From: a virus
Virus record (IMG/VR): IMGVR_UViG_3300017782_000173
Span: 1 to 26,846 of that record
DNA: 26,846 nt
Reading direction: 5' to 3' (one strand)
Under the pieces are notes generated by a model that was not told the DNA's origin, ran no database searches, and saw nothing but the letters and a program-made list of their open reading frames with translations. The translations under genes were made by a program, and so were the position numbers. Below are positions 16,796 through 24,053 of this stretch, in pieces (within the stretch, counting starts at the first letter, position 1; every line of letters starts with the position of its first letter).

Positions 16796-17203
16796 TTAAA
16801 TTAATTCTTTTAATTTATTGTCAATAATTTCTTCCTTTTCCCTTTCCTCTGCTAATTCCTTGGAAGTTTTTACCGAAGAACCCTGTGGAACTAATCTTAC
16901 CGAAGTATCCCTGGGTGTCCTCTGCTCCTGTAAAATCTCTTCTTCTTTCTGTAAAATTTTATCTTCTTTTTTTAATATTTTATCTTGTTTCTTTTCATTA
17001 ATTTTAGATTTTAAAGTTTTCATTTCTTCTTCAGTTGGCGGACGCCTCTCACAGCGGAATATATAACATAGATTAACCTTGCAATGACATTTTGACATCC
17101 ATATCACCTGAAGTAATCCTGCGATTGCTCCCAATACAAGAACAACTGCTCCTGCTAATTGATCTACAGAGTAGTCTTGGAGTTGTCCCTCGCTTTCTGA
17201 CAT
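16796..17203 (-). CDS. Small membrane protein with Cys-rich juxtamembrane segment
   Basis: A 135-residue protein with one predicted transmembrane helix (about residues 15-36: LAGAVVLVLGAIAGLL then QVIW). Directly after it comes a Cys-rich stretch (CHCKVNLCYIFRC, residues 39-51) that could bind zinc or form disulfides. The remainder is a charged Lys/Glu-rich coiled coil. There is no cleavable signal peptide. This layout of a short N-terminus, one helix, a Cys cluster and a charged tail is common in virion membrane proteins of algal viruses, as far as I remember. It may sit in an internal virion membrane. Confidence 0.75.
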   Translation of the reverse strand: MSESEGQLQDYSVDQLAGAVVLVLGAIAGLLQVIWMSKCHCKVNLCYIFRCERRPPTEEEMKTLKSKINEKKQDKILKKEDKILQKEEEILQEQRTPRDTSVRLVPQGSSVKTSKELAEEREKEEIIDNKLKELI

Positions 17204-17291
17204 ATTTTATTTTATACTATAAAAAAATAAAATCTTTCATATGATAAATACAATATTTTTTTAAAATTTTTTCATATGAAATAATATATTT

Positions 17292-17303
17292 CATTAAGTA
17301 TAA
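17292..17303 (+). promoter_or_regulatory. Putative late promoter motif CATTAAGTATAA
   Basis: Second copy of the 12-base motif, before the 588-residue capsid gene. A preceding T is also shared with the copy at 2709-2720 only in part, so the core is the 12 bases. Confidence 0.55.
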
Positions 17304-17308
17304 ATACG

Positions 17309-19075
17309 ATGAGTTTCTGGACGAGCGATGATAAAATACCTATTTCACAAACTAAAGTTTCCGTACCTGCCGAGCACGGATTACAATACTCTCCAGGACA
17401 GAAGTGTGAATTCCACCTTCCTGCTGGAATTAATTTCTTCCAACCAAGTGAGTCCTATCTAAATCTTACTGTGAAACTAAAGAAGGACCCTGTTAATGAT
17501 CCAACCAAACTTCAGTTAGACGCAGAGACAGGGATGCATGTTTTGCTTAAAGACATTAGGGTGTATTCGGGAGGCGCCGGAAGAATTTTATTAGAAGAAT
17601 ATCAAAATTATAATGTCTTAACGGCGCTTAAATACGATTATGAAACTAATGATACAATGAAGGCGAAGAGGGCGCTCACTGAAGGAGCAACTACTTTCTC
17701 TGACAAGCAGAGAAACGATCACGGAATAGAGCAATCTATGCAGAATAATCTTGAGGAAAATCCTTACTTTAAACCTATGGACGGTTCTGCTTCTTATTCT
17801 ACTGCTTTTAGCGACGACGAGTATCTGGAAGTCAAGGGTCTCCTTCAGTTAAATACAGGCATTTTCGCAAACCAGAAGATCTTCCCAATTGGAATGACCG
17901 AGGGCCTGGTTGTAGAAATAATTTATGAAGACGCTCGTAGGGTTTTCCGTACATTAGACCAGACTGCACGATACAGACACCTTGCTATGAACCCATTCTT
18001 TATGTCGCAGAATGGTTCTAATTCTGGGCCGACTTTCCCTGTTGCTGATAATGCTTCTGCTTTCACAGAATTTTATGTCAGGCGTGACAATTCACAGGGT
18101 TGGGGGGCAAATGTAAATAGTTTCCCATTCTGTATTGGTGAAGAAATTACCTTTGTGAATGCTTCTACTGGTGTAGAGAACCCTGATACTACAAGGGACG
18201 CTACTGCTCCAAAGATTAGTAGAATAGAATATGTTGCTGGAACAACGAATGCTTTAAAGATTACTCTTTCTGGTTCGTATCGTCCAACTGCGACCTTCAC
18301 ACAAGAATTAGTTTTATGCTCCCGAGCAATTGATAAGTCTTCTACCTACAATCCTTCCTATGAAATTACCAACGCTGAATTTGTTTTACAGAAGGTAGAA
18401 ATGCCCCAAGGATACACTTCTAAACTTGCTACTATGATGAAAGGTGGCGGAGCTATGAATTATGATTTCCTATCTGCTACTAATTACAAGATCTCCCAAC
18501 TTGCCTCGGAGCGTGTCAGTAACCTTCGTCTCCCACTAAATCAATCAAGGGCGAAATCAATTTTATGTATCCCTACCGACGCTTCCAGTTCGGGGACCAA
18601 ACAACTTCTTGAGGCAAAGGACACTTACATTACTCATTACGATTTAGAGAGTGATAGTGACGGAAGGGACTGGAATGCGAACCATTCCCAGCGAACAGGA
18701 TTAGTCGGTTGCTCTGATCAGCTGACTTCGTATCAGCTGTATTATGACGGAAAATTAAATCCTAATAGAAAAGTGTTCTGTAATAAACTTTCTACGAAGC
18801 AGTCTATTGACAGTCAGCCGCTGATTGAACTGGAGAAGGGATTAAAAATGGGAGGAATTATGCCTTTCAGTTTTAAAAAGTTCAGGGAAAATTTTGCAAT
18901 TGGTCGTGCTCTGTCTCTACAGAATGGTGTATATGATACTCGGGGAACCGACTTTAATCTGCAGGTAGAATATCAGGAAAGTGACGCTCCTATCATTGAT
19001 AAGTTATGGAACTGCTGGTGTATGCACCTTCGCCGAATTGTTATTTCTGGAAATGGAATTATGCTCCAAGTTTAA
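17309..19075 (+). CDS. Capsid-like protein 3 (predicted double jelly-roll, 588 aa)
   Basis: The third and longest capsid-like protein. It has a beta-rich composition. The N-terminal region (about residues 24-60: GLQYSPGQKCEFHLPAGI, then SESYLNLTVKL) looks like the first jelly-roll strands. LQLNTGIF, KIFPIG and GLVVEIIYED (about residues 181-215) are equivalent to the conserved block of the 440- and 495-residue proteins. The C-terminus ends RRIVISGNGIMLQV. Length fits a PLV major capsid protein, so either this or the 495-residue protein could be the main one. It lies 13 kb from the other two. CATTAAGTATAA at 17292-17303, five bases before the ATG, is shared with the 495-residue gene. Confidence 0.75.
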   Translation: MSFWTSDDKIPISQTKVSVPAEHGLQYSPGQKCEFHLPAGINFFQPSESYLNLTVKLKKDPVNDPTKLQLDAETGMHVLLKDIRVYSGGAGRILLEEYQNYNVLTALKYDYETNDTMKAKRALTEGATTFSDKQRNDHGIEQSMQNNLEENPYFKPMDGSASYSTAFSDDEYLEVKGLLQLNTGIFANQKIFPIGMTEGLVVEIIYEDARRVFRTLDQTARYRHLAMNPFFMSQNGSNSGPTFPVADNASAFTEFYVRRDNSQGWGANVNSFPFCIGEEITFVNASTGVENPDTTRDATAPKISRIEYVAGTTNALKITLSGSYRPTATFTQELVLCSRAIDKSSTYNPSYEITNAEFVLQKVEMPQGYTSKLATMMKGGGAMNYDFLSATNYKISQLASERVSNLRLPLNQSRAKSILCIPTDASSSGTKQLLEAKDTYITHYDLESDSDGRDWNANHSQRTGLVGCSDQLTSYQLYYDGKLNPNRKVFCNKLSTKQSIDSQPLIELEKGLKMGGIMPFSFKKFRENFAIGRALSLQNGVYDTRGTDFNLQVEYQESDAPIIDKLWNCWCMHLRRIVISGNGIMLQV

Positions 19076-19137
19076 CTTATATCTGCCGAATAGAAAAAAC
19101 ACTACAATACTTAAAGATATAGTAATTATCTATAGTA

Positions 19138-19632
19138 ATGGGAGGATCAAATATGGCTGCGACAGTTTATCTATTAGAGGATATTAATGATAATCGTTAT
19201 GTTGGTTCTACAAGTGAAGAAGATTATAGAAATCGCTTACATACACACCGAAGGGATAAAAAAGAACACGGTTTAGGAAAGCGTAAAGGAGTATGCTCGT
19301 CAATGAAGTTAGATCTTTATCATTGTAGTATTACTCCTTTAATGAAGATAGAGAATGATAAAGAAATAAGGAAAAAGTGGGAAAAACATTATATTAATAA
19401 TGTTTATCCTGAATGTGTAAATACAATTAGATTTAATTATGACCCTAAACAATCTTCTAAAGATTATTATGCTAAAAACAAGAAAATGATTATCAAGAAA
19501 AATTTAGAATGGAGAGACAATAATCGTGAAGCATACAATCAAAAGCGTAGAGAATATTATCACAAGAACAAGGATAAAATTAGTAAAAGAAGAAAAGAAC
19601 TAAATGAAATGAAAAGATTAGCGAACTTGTGA
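19138..19632 (+). CDS. GIY-YIG endonuclease
   Basis: A 164-residue protein. The N-terminal 90 residues form a GIY-YIG nuclease domain. VYLLEDINDNRYVGST (10-25) carries the GIY- and YIG-equivalents, RNRLHTHRRDKK the following Arg/His positions, and WEKHYI (81-86) the metal-binding Glu E82. N95 follows at the expected distance. The C-terminal part is Lys/Arg-rich (KNKKMIIKKNLEWRDNN and similar), as in DNA-binding tails of homing-type enzymes. It sits 62 bases behind the 588-residue capsid gene, a usual situation for a free-standing homing nuclease next to a conserved gene. The start may instead be the second ATG at 19153. Confidence 0.88.
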   Translation: MGGSNMAATVYLLEDINDNRYVGSTSEEDYRNRLHTHRRDKKEHGLGKRKGVCSSMKLDLYHCSITPLMKIENDKEIRKKWEKHYINNVYPECVNTIRFNYDPKQSSKDYYAKNKKMIIKKNLEWRDNNREAYNQKRREYYHKNKDKISKRRKELNEMKRLANL

Positions 19633-19682
19633 TTTATCTAAAGTTCGTTTAAAATTAAAGAATAAAATATAAAGTAAAGTAA

Positions 19683-20231
19683 ATGCAGATCCATAATTCA
19701 CATTCTCGCAAAGAATTATTTGATATAATTAGTGTGTTTGAGCTTCCTATCGTGAATAGGAATGAATTTAATAAAGCACAAATACAAATGAAAATTATTG
19801 ATTGTTTAAATTATTTTGATAAAATAAATCCTGATATGGATTATTTTTTCTGTGAAACAAAAGAAGATCTTATAAGGTATTTGGAAAATCCAAACCCTAT
19901 GAAAACTTTAACAATTAAGGAAAAAGACGAAGTAATGACCCGTAGCAAAAAGATAATTAATTATTGCAGAAATAATTATTATCTAATGCCCTCTTCATAT
20001 ATTTCGTTTGATGATGTATATAATGACGCTGTTTATATTTCTAAACATGGAGGAATACCTTCTGTTAGAAAGGCAATAGAAATCCTCAACAAGGATCCCA
20101 AGCTTGCCTACCCAATAGAGTTAAAAATTCCCAAGAGGGTGCAAAACCAAATCAAAAAGAAAACTAAAATCAAGCAGTCCCAAATACCGCTTTATGTGAA
20201 ACATGGGAAGTTTATTATTTCTTTTGATTAA
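19683..20231 (+). CDS. Protein of unknown function (182 aa)
   Basis: I do not recognise this protein. It is mostly helical in composition, basic in its C-terminal third (IPKRVQNQIKKKTKIKQ, about residues 149-165), and contains several paired aromatic and Asn residues. A helix-rich N-terminal part (about residues 8-50) could be a DNA-binding module of the SAP or HeH kind, given HSRKELFDIISVFELP near its start, but this is weak. It follows the GIY-YIG gene by 50 bases and overlaps the end of the convergent GT2 gene by 17 bases. Confidence 0.65.
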   Translation: MQIHNSHSRKELFDIISVFELPIVNRNEFNKAQIQMKIIDCLNYFDKINPDMDYFFCETKEDLIRYLENPNPMKTLTIKEKDEVMTRSKKIINYCRNNYYLMPSSYISFDDVYNDAVYISKHGGIPSVRKAIEILNKDPKLAYPIELKIPKRVQNQIKKKTKIKQSQIPLYVKHGKFIISFD

Positions 20232-21000
20232 TAATCATTTTTAAGCATTCTAAATGAGGAAGTCCATCCATTGTGCCATCCATATCACAGTCCTTAAATC
20301 TATCTTTACTTATTGTATTACCTTCATCAACATTATGAACGATACACACCATTAAAAATCTAATATCTAAATTAACCATATTCTTTTCATTATGGGCGAT
20401 CATTTTGACACCTTCACCTTGATTTCCCTTTTCCCCTTTACTAATAAATCCTCCCATAGAGTTAAAGTGTTTTTTAGTAAAGACACAACAAGCTTCGTGT
20501 CCTTGGTGTTTATATCCACACCGAATTCCTGTAATTTTATAATCATATTCAGGATACATAAAAAGCATTTGCGAAGAAGAAGTTATACCAACTTTATGTT
20601 CTTTCAGTGCAGAAACACTATATCTTAAATATGTTGGATAGTAAATATCGTCACTATCCATACAAGCAATAATCTTATGGGAAGCCATTTTCACTAAACG
20701 ATTTCTCTTGTCCCCAATTGATCTTCTAATATCTTTTTCATATTTATAATTTATCCTACAACCACATTTCTTCATAAAAAATTCTAAATCATTTGGGGTA
20801 AAAAGATCTTCTGGACCGTCCTGTAAAATACAGATTTCCATTTTAGATTTAGGATAATCCATATGAAAAATATTCGTCAGCATTAAAGCAATAAATTGTC
20901 TCCTTTTATAGCAAGGTATAATAACAGAAACATGTGGTAAATCCTCGTCTTTTATTATGTTAGAAACTTTTGCAATAGGTAAATCAGGAATTTGTGACAT
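20215..21000 (-). CDS. Family 2 glycosyltransferase
   Basis: A 261-residue GT-A enzyme of family 2. VSVIIPCYKRRQFIALML (24-41) is the nucleotide-binding start, CILQDGPED (57-65) the first acidic motif, SIGDKRNRLVKMA (94-106) the usual helix before the active site, and IIACMDSDDIYYP (110-122) carries the DxD at D115-S116-D117-D118. HQGHEACCVFTKK follows. The protein is complete and all motifs are intact. It is third in a minus-strand run with the dioxygenase-GT25 fusion (21632-23239) and the methyltransferase-like gene (21034-21582), separated by 33 and 49 bases. It may belong to the same pathway. AAAATAAAATCTTTAATA precedes it. Confidence 0.85.
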   Translation of the reverse strand: MSQIPDLPIAKVSNIIKDEDLPHVSVIIPCYKRRQFIALMLTNIFHMDYPKSKMEICILQDGPEDLFTPNDLEFFMKKCGCRINYKYEKDIRRSIGDKRNRLVKMASHKIIACMDSDDIYYPTYLRYSVSALKEHKVGITSSSQMLFMYPEYDYKITGIRCGYKHQGHEACCVFTKKHFNSMGGFISKGEKGNQGEGVKMIAHNEKNMVNLDIRFLMVCIVHNVDEGNTISKDRFKDCDMDGTMDGLPHLECLKMIINQKK

Positions 21001-21016
21001 TATTTATATTCTTATT

Positions 21017-21030
21017 AAAGATTTTATTTT
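21017..21030 (-). promoter_or_regulatory. Shared upstream element AAAATAAAATCTTT
   Basis: Lies 16 bases upstream of the GT2 glycosyltransferase ATG at 21000. Together with the copy at 9736-9749 it links two glycosyltransferase genes 11 kb apart. Confidence 0.4.
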
Positions 21031-21033
21031 AAA

Positions 21034-21582
21034 TTATAAAATCCATAAATCTTCCGTATCCAAATTCATTTTATAACAGACATATACAGAATAGAAACTA
21101 CAATTCTTTGTTTCTACGACTTCGTCTCCAACAAGTTTAAGGAAATTAATTTTACTACGAGGATTAATCACCTGTAAATGTTTAATGTTTTCACCAAAGA
21201 TCTCCCTCATATATTTTGTATAAAGATTTAGACTATTCATAATTGTAATAAATGGTTTATCGTATTCTACAAATTTTTTAAGGATAGGAATTTTCTTTTC
21301 TTTATCAAAGGGAATGTTCGTGATAATCATATCCCATTTATCTGGTTGTTCTTTTAAACAATCCATATTAGTATCAAAAACCATTTCTGGTGATTCACCT
21401 GTATCCGTTCTCGCAGCAGAAACAATATGGTAAGGAGAATTACTTTTTTCTGCTCCCAACATACACGCTTCCCAGATAGTTTTATCTACTGGAATAATTT
21501 TCCATATTTGTTTCCAAGCACTCGCTGGAGTATAATAATCGTCAAACACTTGGAAGTTAGGACTGTCTTTAAAATTAGCCAT
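21034..21582 (-). CDS. DNA methyltransferase-like protein
   Basis: A 182-residue protein with the layout of a small Rossmann-type DNA methyltransferase. DDYYTPASAWKQIWKII (14-30) precedes a motif-I-like stretch IWEACMLGAEKS (36-47). DMIITNIPFDKEKKIPIL (84-101) stands where N6-adenine enzymes have (N/D)PP(Y/F). KPFITIMNSLNLYTKYM follows as in related viral proteins. The catalytic motif reads N-I-P-F, with the first Pro replaced, so activity is uncertain; it may be a divergent or non-catalytic member. Its position directly behind the dioxygenase gene suggests a role in the same DNA-modification process. AAATTTGAT lies 35 bases upstream and overlaps the stop region of the previous gene. Confidence 0.65.
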   Translation of the reverse strand: MANFKDSPNFQVFDDYYTPASAWKQIWKIIPVDKTIWEACMLGAEKSNSPYHIVSAARTDTGESPEMVFDTNMDCLKEQPDKWDMIITNIPFDKEKKIPILKKFVEYDKPFITIMNSLNLYTKYMREIFGENIKHLQVINPRSKINFLKLVGDEVVETKNCSFYSVYVCYKMNLDTEDLWIL

Positions 21583-21617
21583 TTCTCTACTATATATTTA
21601 ATTCTTTATTAAAAACT

Positions 21618-21643
21618 ATCAAATTTTACAATCAAATTTTACA
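21618..21643 (-). promoter_or_regulatory. Tandem early-type motif at a gene junction
   Basis: An exact tandem 13-base repeat (ATCAAATTTTACA twice on the plus strand) gives two copies of AAATTTGAT in the sense of the minus-strand genes. The copy nearer the methyltransferase-like gene is 35 bases before its ATG; the other overlaps the TGA stop of the dioxygenase fusion gene. Confidence 0.45.
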
Positions 21644-23239
21644 ATGTGAAGTAGAATATTTTTCATTAGCGAATTTATTTTTATTATTCTGTATCTGTGA
21701 TTTATTAGGTTCTTCTATATAAACTGCAGGATAAACATATTTAGGGTTCTCAATAATATTTCCATAAACAATATCAATTGCTCTCCACCTTTTTAATTGT
21801 AAAAGTTTTTGGAGGACCTCTTCAGCTATTTCCCATTTTGGAATATAATAAGCAAGAGTTGTGAGCATTCTATATTTTTTGTCAAGAGTATTAATACCAT
21901 TTGTGTGATCTATTTCTATTTTATCTTTACTTGTTATTTTTTTATTCATAATAAATCCTCCTAAATAAGTAAAAGTATCTGGAAGACTTTCTGGTAGTTG
22001 ATTAATCTGTAAAGCGTCGTCTTCCACGACAATAACTTTATTTAATTTATAATCTACAATATGTTTTAATAATTTCATATGTGATAAGAAACAACCAGTT
22101 TTCCCTAAATGTTGAGAGGTCTTTCTAACATTATGATACGAAACCATTTTATTACAACTTTCACAATCATAACTTAATTCTTTTCCATTTACTCCCTCAA
22201 AGTGTTTATATTCAGTATTCAGCCATTTAGGAAGTCTTTCACTATCCTTTAATGAAATAACAAATTTATTATAAGAAGCACAATTAATAATATCCTCTCT
22301 CAAATAACAAACAAAAGAGATCCTACTGAAGCGATTGTTTAATCCAAGAACCCCAACCTCAAGATTATCTTTATAAGTTTGCTGCGGGTTATTGTCATTA
22401 TATATTTTATCTTCTTCACTTTCATAAAGTTCTGTATTTCCGTGATATTCATGGACATTTGCTACAAGGAGATCCCCGTGCCGCATATCAATTGCAACTT
22501 TATATTTAGGAAGCACAAAAAGACCTCCACTATATTTATTCTCTTCCAATACAGATAAACACGCCCACCCTCCAAAGTCTCCACTATCCTTATGAACCGC
22601 TGTCCTGAAATTTCTATTAATAGTTATTGTGGAGAAAGGTGTTTCATTAATATGGAAATCATTTTTGATTGCTCTTTCCATTTGTGAGGCATATTGGTCG
22701 GGCATTAGCTCTTCGTAGTTATGAGCGATAGACTGGAAGAATGGTATTGATCCTATGAAATTATCCATATTTGTTCTTGTATAGTGTGATAATCTACAAG
22801 GTAAATCTAATCCCAAACCGGTTGTTTTCCCATAATATCCAATAGGGTGTGAGGCGACTTCATTATTAACTTGCATTTTACTCTCCTTCATTTCTCCTGT
22901 TTTTTTATCCTTAACCATATAGGACGCTCTCCATTTATTCATTTTATAAATCTTCCTCTTTTTCCAATAAACACTTTCAGGATCAATAGGACCAGCGGAA
23001 GCCCCACGACCTCTTGACGCTTTCGCCATATATTTACAATTATCCCACGCTCGTTTTAGTGTGTCTTTGTGAAAGGGTTTTTTGCGAAATTTAAATACGG
23101 GGACACCTTCACAAAAGTAATCACAATCTTCACTAATAATAGTTTCATAAGAATTATCTCCCAAATATGTTCCTTTGAGACTGTTGCATTCGGGTTCAGA
23201 TAAACAATCGGTGGCATCTATATTTATAATGCGAACCAT
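21632..23239 (-). CDS. TET/JBP-like 2-oxoglutarate dioxygenase fused to a GT25 glycosyltransferase
   Basis: A 535-residue two-domain protein. Residues about 148-316 form a 2-oxoglutarate/Fe(II) dioxygenase: CRLSHYTR (148-155), FSTITINRNFRTAVHKDSGD (202-221) with the HxD metal ligands H216 and D218, GGLFVLP (238-244), GDLLVANVHEYHGN (255-268) with the distal His H263, and RFSRISFVCYL (303-313) supplying the 2-oxoglutarate Arg (R303 or R306). The pattern best matches the TET/JBP group, which oxidises methyl groups of 5-methylcytosine or thymine. Residues about 324-490 match GT25: FVISLKDSERL (326-335), LGKTGCFLSHMKLL (378-391) and KVIVVEDDAL (401-410). Residues 1-145 are unassigned. Together the domains could hydroxylate a base and add a sugar. 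The alternative is protein hydroxylation and glycosylation, as in mimivirus collagen modification by L230. Confidence 0.82.
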   Translation of the reverse strand: MVRIINIDATDCLSEPECNSLKGTYLGDNSYETIISEDCDYFCEGVPVFKFRKKPFHKDTLKRAWDNCKYMAKASRGRGASAGPIDPESVYWKKRKIYKMNKWRASYMVKDKKTGEMKESKMQVNNEVASHPIGYYGKTTGLGLDLPCRLSHYTRTNMDNFIGSIPFFQSIAHNYEELMPDQYASQMERAIKNDFHINETPFSTITINRNFRTAVHKDSGDFGGWACLSVLEENKYSGGLFVLPKYKVAIDMRHGDLLVANVHEYHGNTELYESEEDKIYNDNNPQQTYKDNLEVGVLGLNNRFSRISFVCYLREDIINCASYNKFVISLKDSERLPKWLNTEYKHFEGVNGKELSYDCESCNKMVSYHNVRKTSQHLGKTGCFLSHMKLLKHIVDYKLNKVIVVEDDALQINQLPESLPDTFTYLGGFIMNKKITSKDKIEIDHTNGINTLDKKYRMLTTLAYYIPKWEIAEEVLQKLLQLKRWRAIDIVYGNIIENPKYVYPAVYIEEPNKSQIQNNKNKFANEKYSTSHCKI

Positions 23240-23289
23240 TCTTTAATTAATCATAAGAATATATTTTTAAATTGTTCGTTTTAAAATAA

Positions 23290-23400
23290 TAATTGTATTA
23301 TAGTCTATCTAATAGACTTCTTGTTATAGAAGACAAATAAAGTGTGCAAGAGAATAATATTCTGTAAGAGAATATATTGCTTCTATATAAACAAATCAGT
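23290..23400 (+). repeat. Dispersed intergenic element, copy 3 (diverged)
   Basis: Shares the order CTAATAGA (23309-23316), AAATAAAGTG (23336-23345) and the exact 21-base core (23359-23379) with the copies at 7601 and 14720; the sequence between these blocks has diverged. Here the core has perfect 7-base arms, ATATTCT and AGAATAT, around GTAAG (23357-23375). It lies between the divergent dioxygenase fusion gene and the small acidic gene at 23471, within the longest gene-free stretch (231 bases). Boundaries are approximate. Confidence 0.75.
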
Positions 23401-23470
23401 TAGAGTTATTAAAATACAACTTTCATATTTTAGAAAGAGCCATTTAAAAATAAAAAAACAATTAATTAAA

Positions 23471-23680
23471 ATGGATCATGTTCAGGATTTATATAAAATT
23501 GCAGAATATCTTGGAGAAAAGGATAAAACTGAATGGGTTGATCTTATACACGGGATAATAATTTACATAGAAGAAATAGAAAATGGAAGTAGTAGTGAAG
23601 AAGAAGACGAATATGGTTGCATTCCTGAAGGCGATCCAGAGGTTACTATTGACGAGAATGGATTTCACAGCCTCGTTTAG
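23471..23680 (+). CDS. Small acidic protein
   Basis: A 69-residue acidic protein that I do not recognise. A helical N-terminal half (DLYKIAEYLGEKDKTEW) is followed by a Ser/Glu run (GSSSEEEDE) and an acidic tail. An open frame extends upstream to an ATG at 23342, but that part crosses the dispersed element and is Lys/Arg/Ile-rich and unlike a conserved protein, so I prefer the ATG at 23471, which has the usual A-rich leader. Its end overlaps the convergent gene 23646-24014 by 35 bases. Confidence 0.6.
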   Translation: MDHVQDLYKIAEYLGEKDKTEWVDLIHGIIIYIEEIENGSSSEEEDEYGCIPEGDPEVTIDENGFHSLV

Positions 23681-24014
23681 GTTTTTTATTACCACACACT
23701 AAAAGACCTTCTTGTTCTCCGTCCTCTTCTATAACACCAAGTTTAATAAGAATAAGTAATGTAAATAAAACAAAGTCTCTATCCTCTGCTGTTGGTTCTT
23801 TAATTGTTTCTTCATATCTAAAATTCTTTAATGTGATAAGAGCTAATTTCTTAATATTTGGTAAATTGTTTCCTTCTCTCAAAGCCTCTATAAGAACTCT
23901 TAACGCTTCTGTTTTATAAGTCTCAAGACTTTTCCCTTTTCCAAGAGGTCTTGATACAATTAATTTCTTTTTAAAGTATCCATTAACAGATCCATTTTCT
24001 CCTTCGTAAATCAT
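23646..24014 (-). CDS. Protein of unknown function (122 aa)
   Basis: I do not recognise this protein. It has a basic N-terminal part (FKKKLIVSRPLGKGKS), a helix-rich middle (residues about 28-70, with TEALRVLIEALREG and IKKLALITLKNF) and a hydrophobic helix FVLFTLLILIKLGVI (about 80-94) that is short for a membrane span and more likely buried. It could be a small helical DNA-binding or adaptor protein. AAATTTGAT lies 30 bases upstream at 24045-24053, overlapping the stop of the preceding coiled-coil gene, so it probably has its own promoter. Confidence 0.65.
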   Translation of the reverse strand: MIYEGENGSVNGYFKKKLIVSRPLGKGKSLETYKTEALRVLIEALREGNNLPNIKKLALITLKNFRYEETIKEPTAEDRDFVLFTLLILIKLGVIEEDGEQEGLLVCGNKKPKRGCEIHSRQ

Positions 24015-24044
24015 AAAAAGTTAATATACAAATTTTAATAAACT

Positions 24045-24053
24045 ATCAAATTT
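24045..24053 (-). promoter_or_regulatory. Putative early promoter motif AAATTTGAT
   Basis: Located 30 bases upstream of the 122-residue gene (ATG at 24014), overlapping the stop codon of the coiled-coil gene. The following bases AGTTT are shared with the motif before the methyltransferase-like gene. Confidence 0.45.

Noticed and set aside
21632-23239. Collagen-type lysyl hydroxylase plus glycosyltransferase (mimivirus L230-like) as the primary call
   Set aside because: The domain order and the motifs around HKD and VHEYHGN fit the TET/JBP group better, and no collagen-like Gly-X-Y repeat protein is encoded in the window. It is kept as an alternative.
23342-23470. A longer start for the small acidic gene, giving 112 residues
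   Set aside because: The added 43 residues are read through the dispersed repeat element and differ sharply in composition from the acidic remainder.
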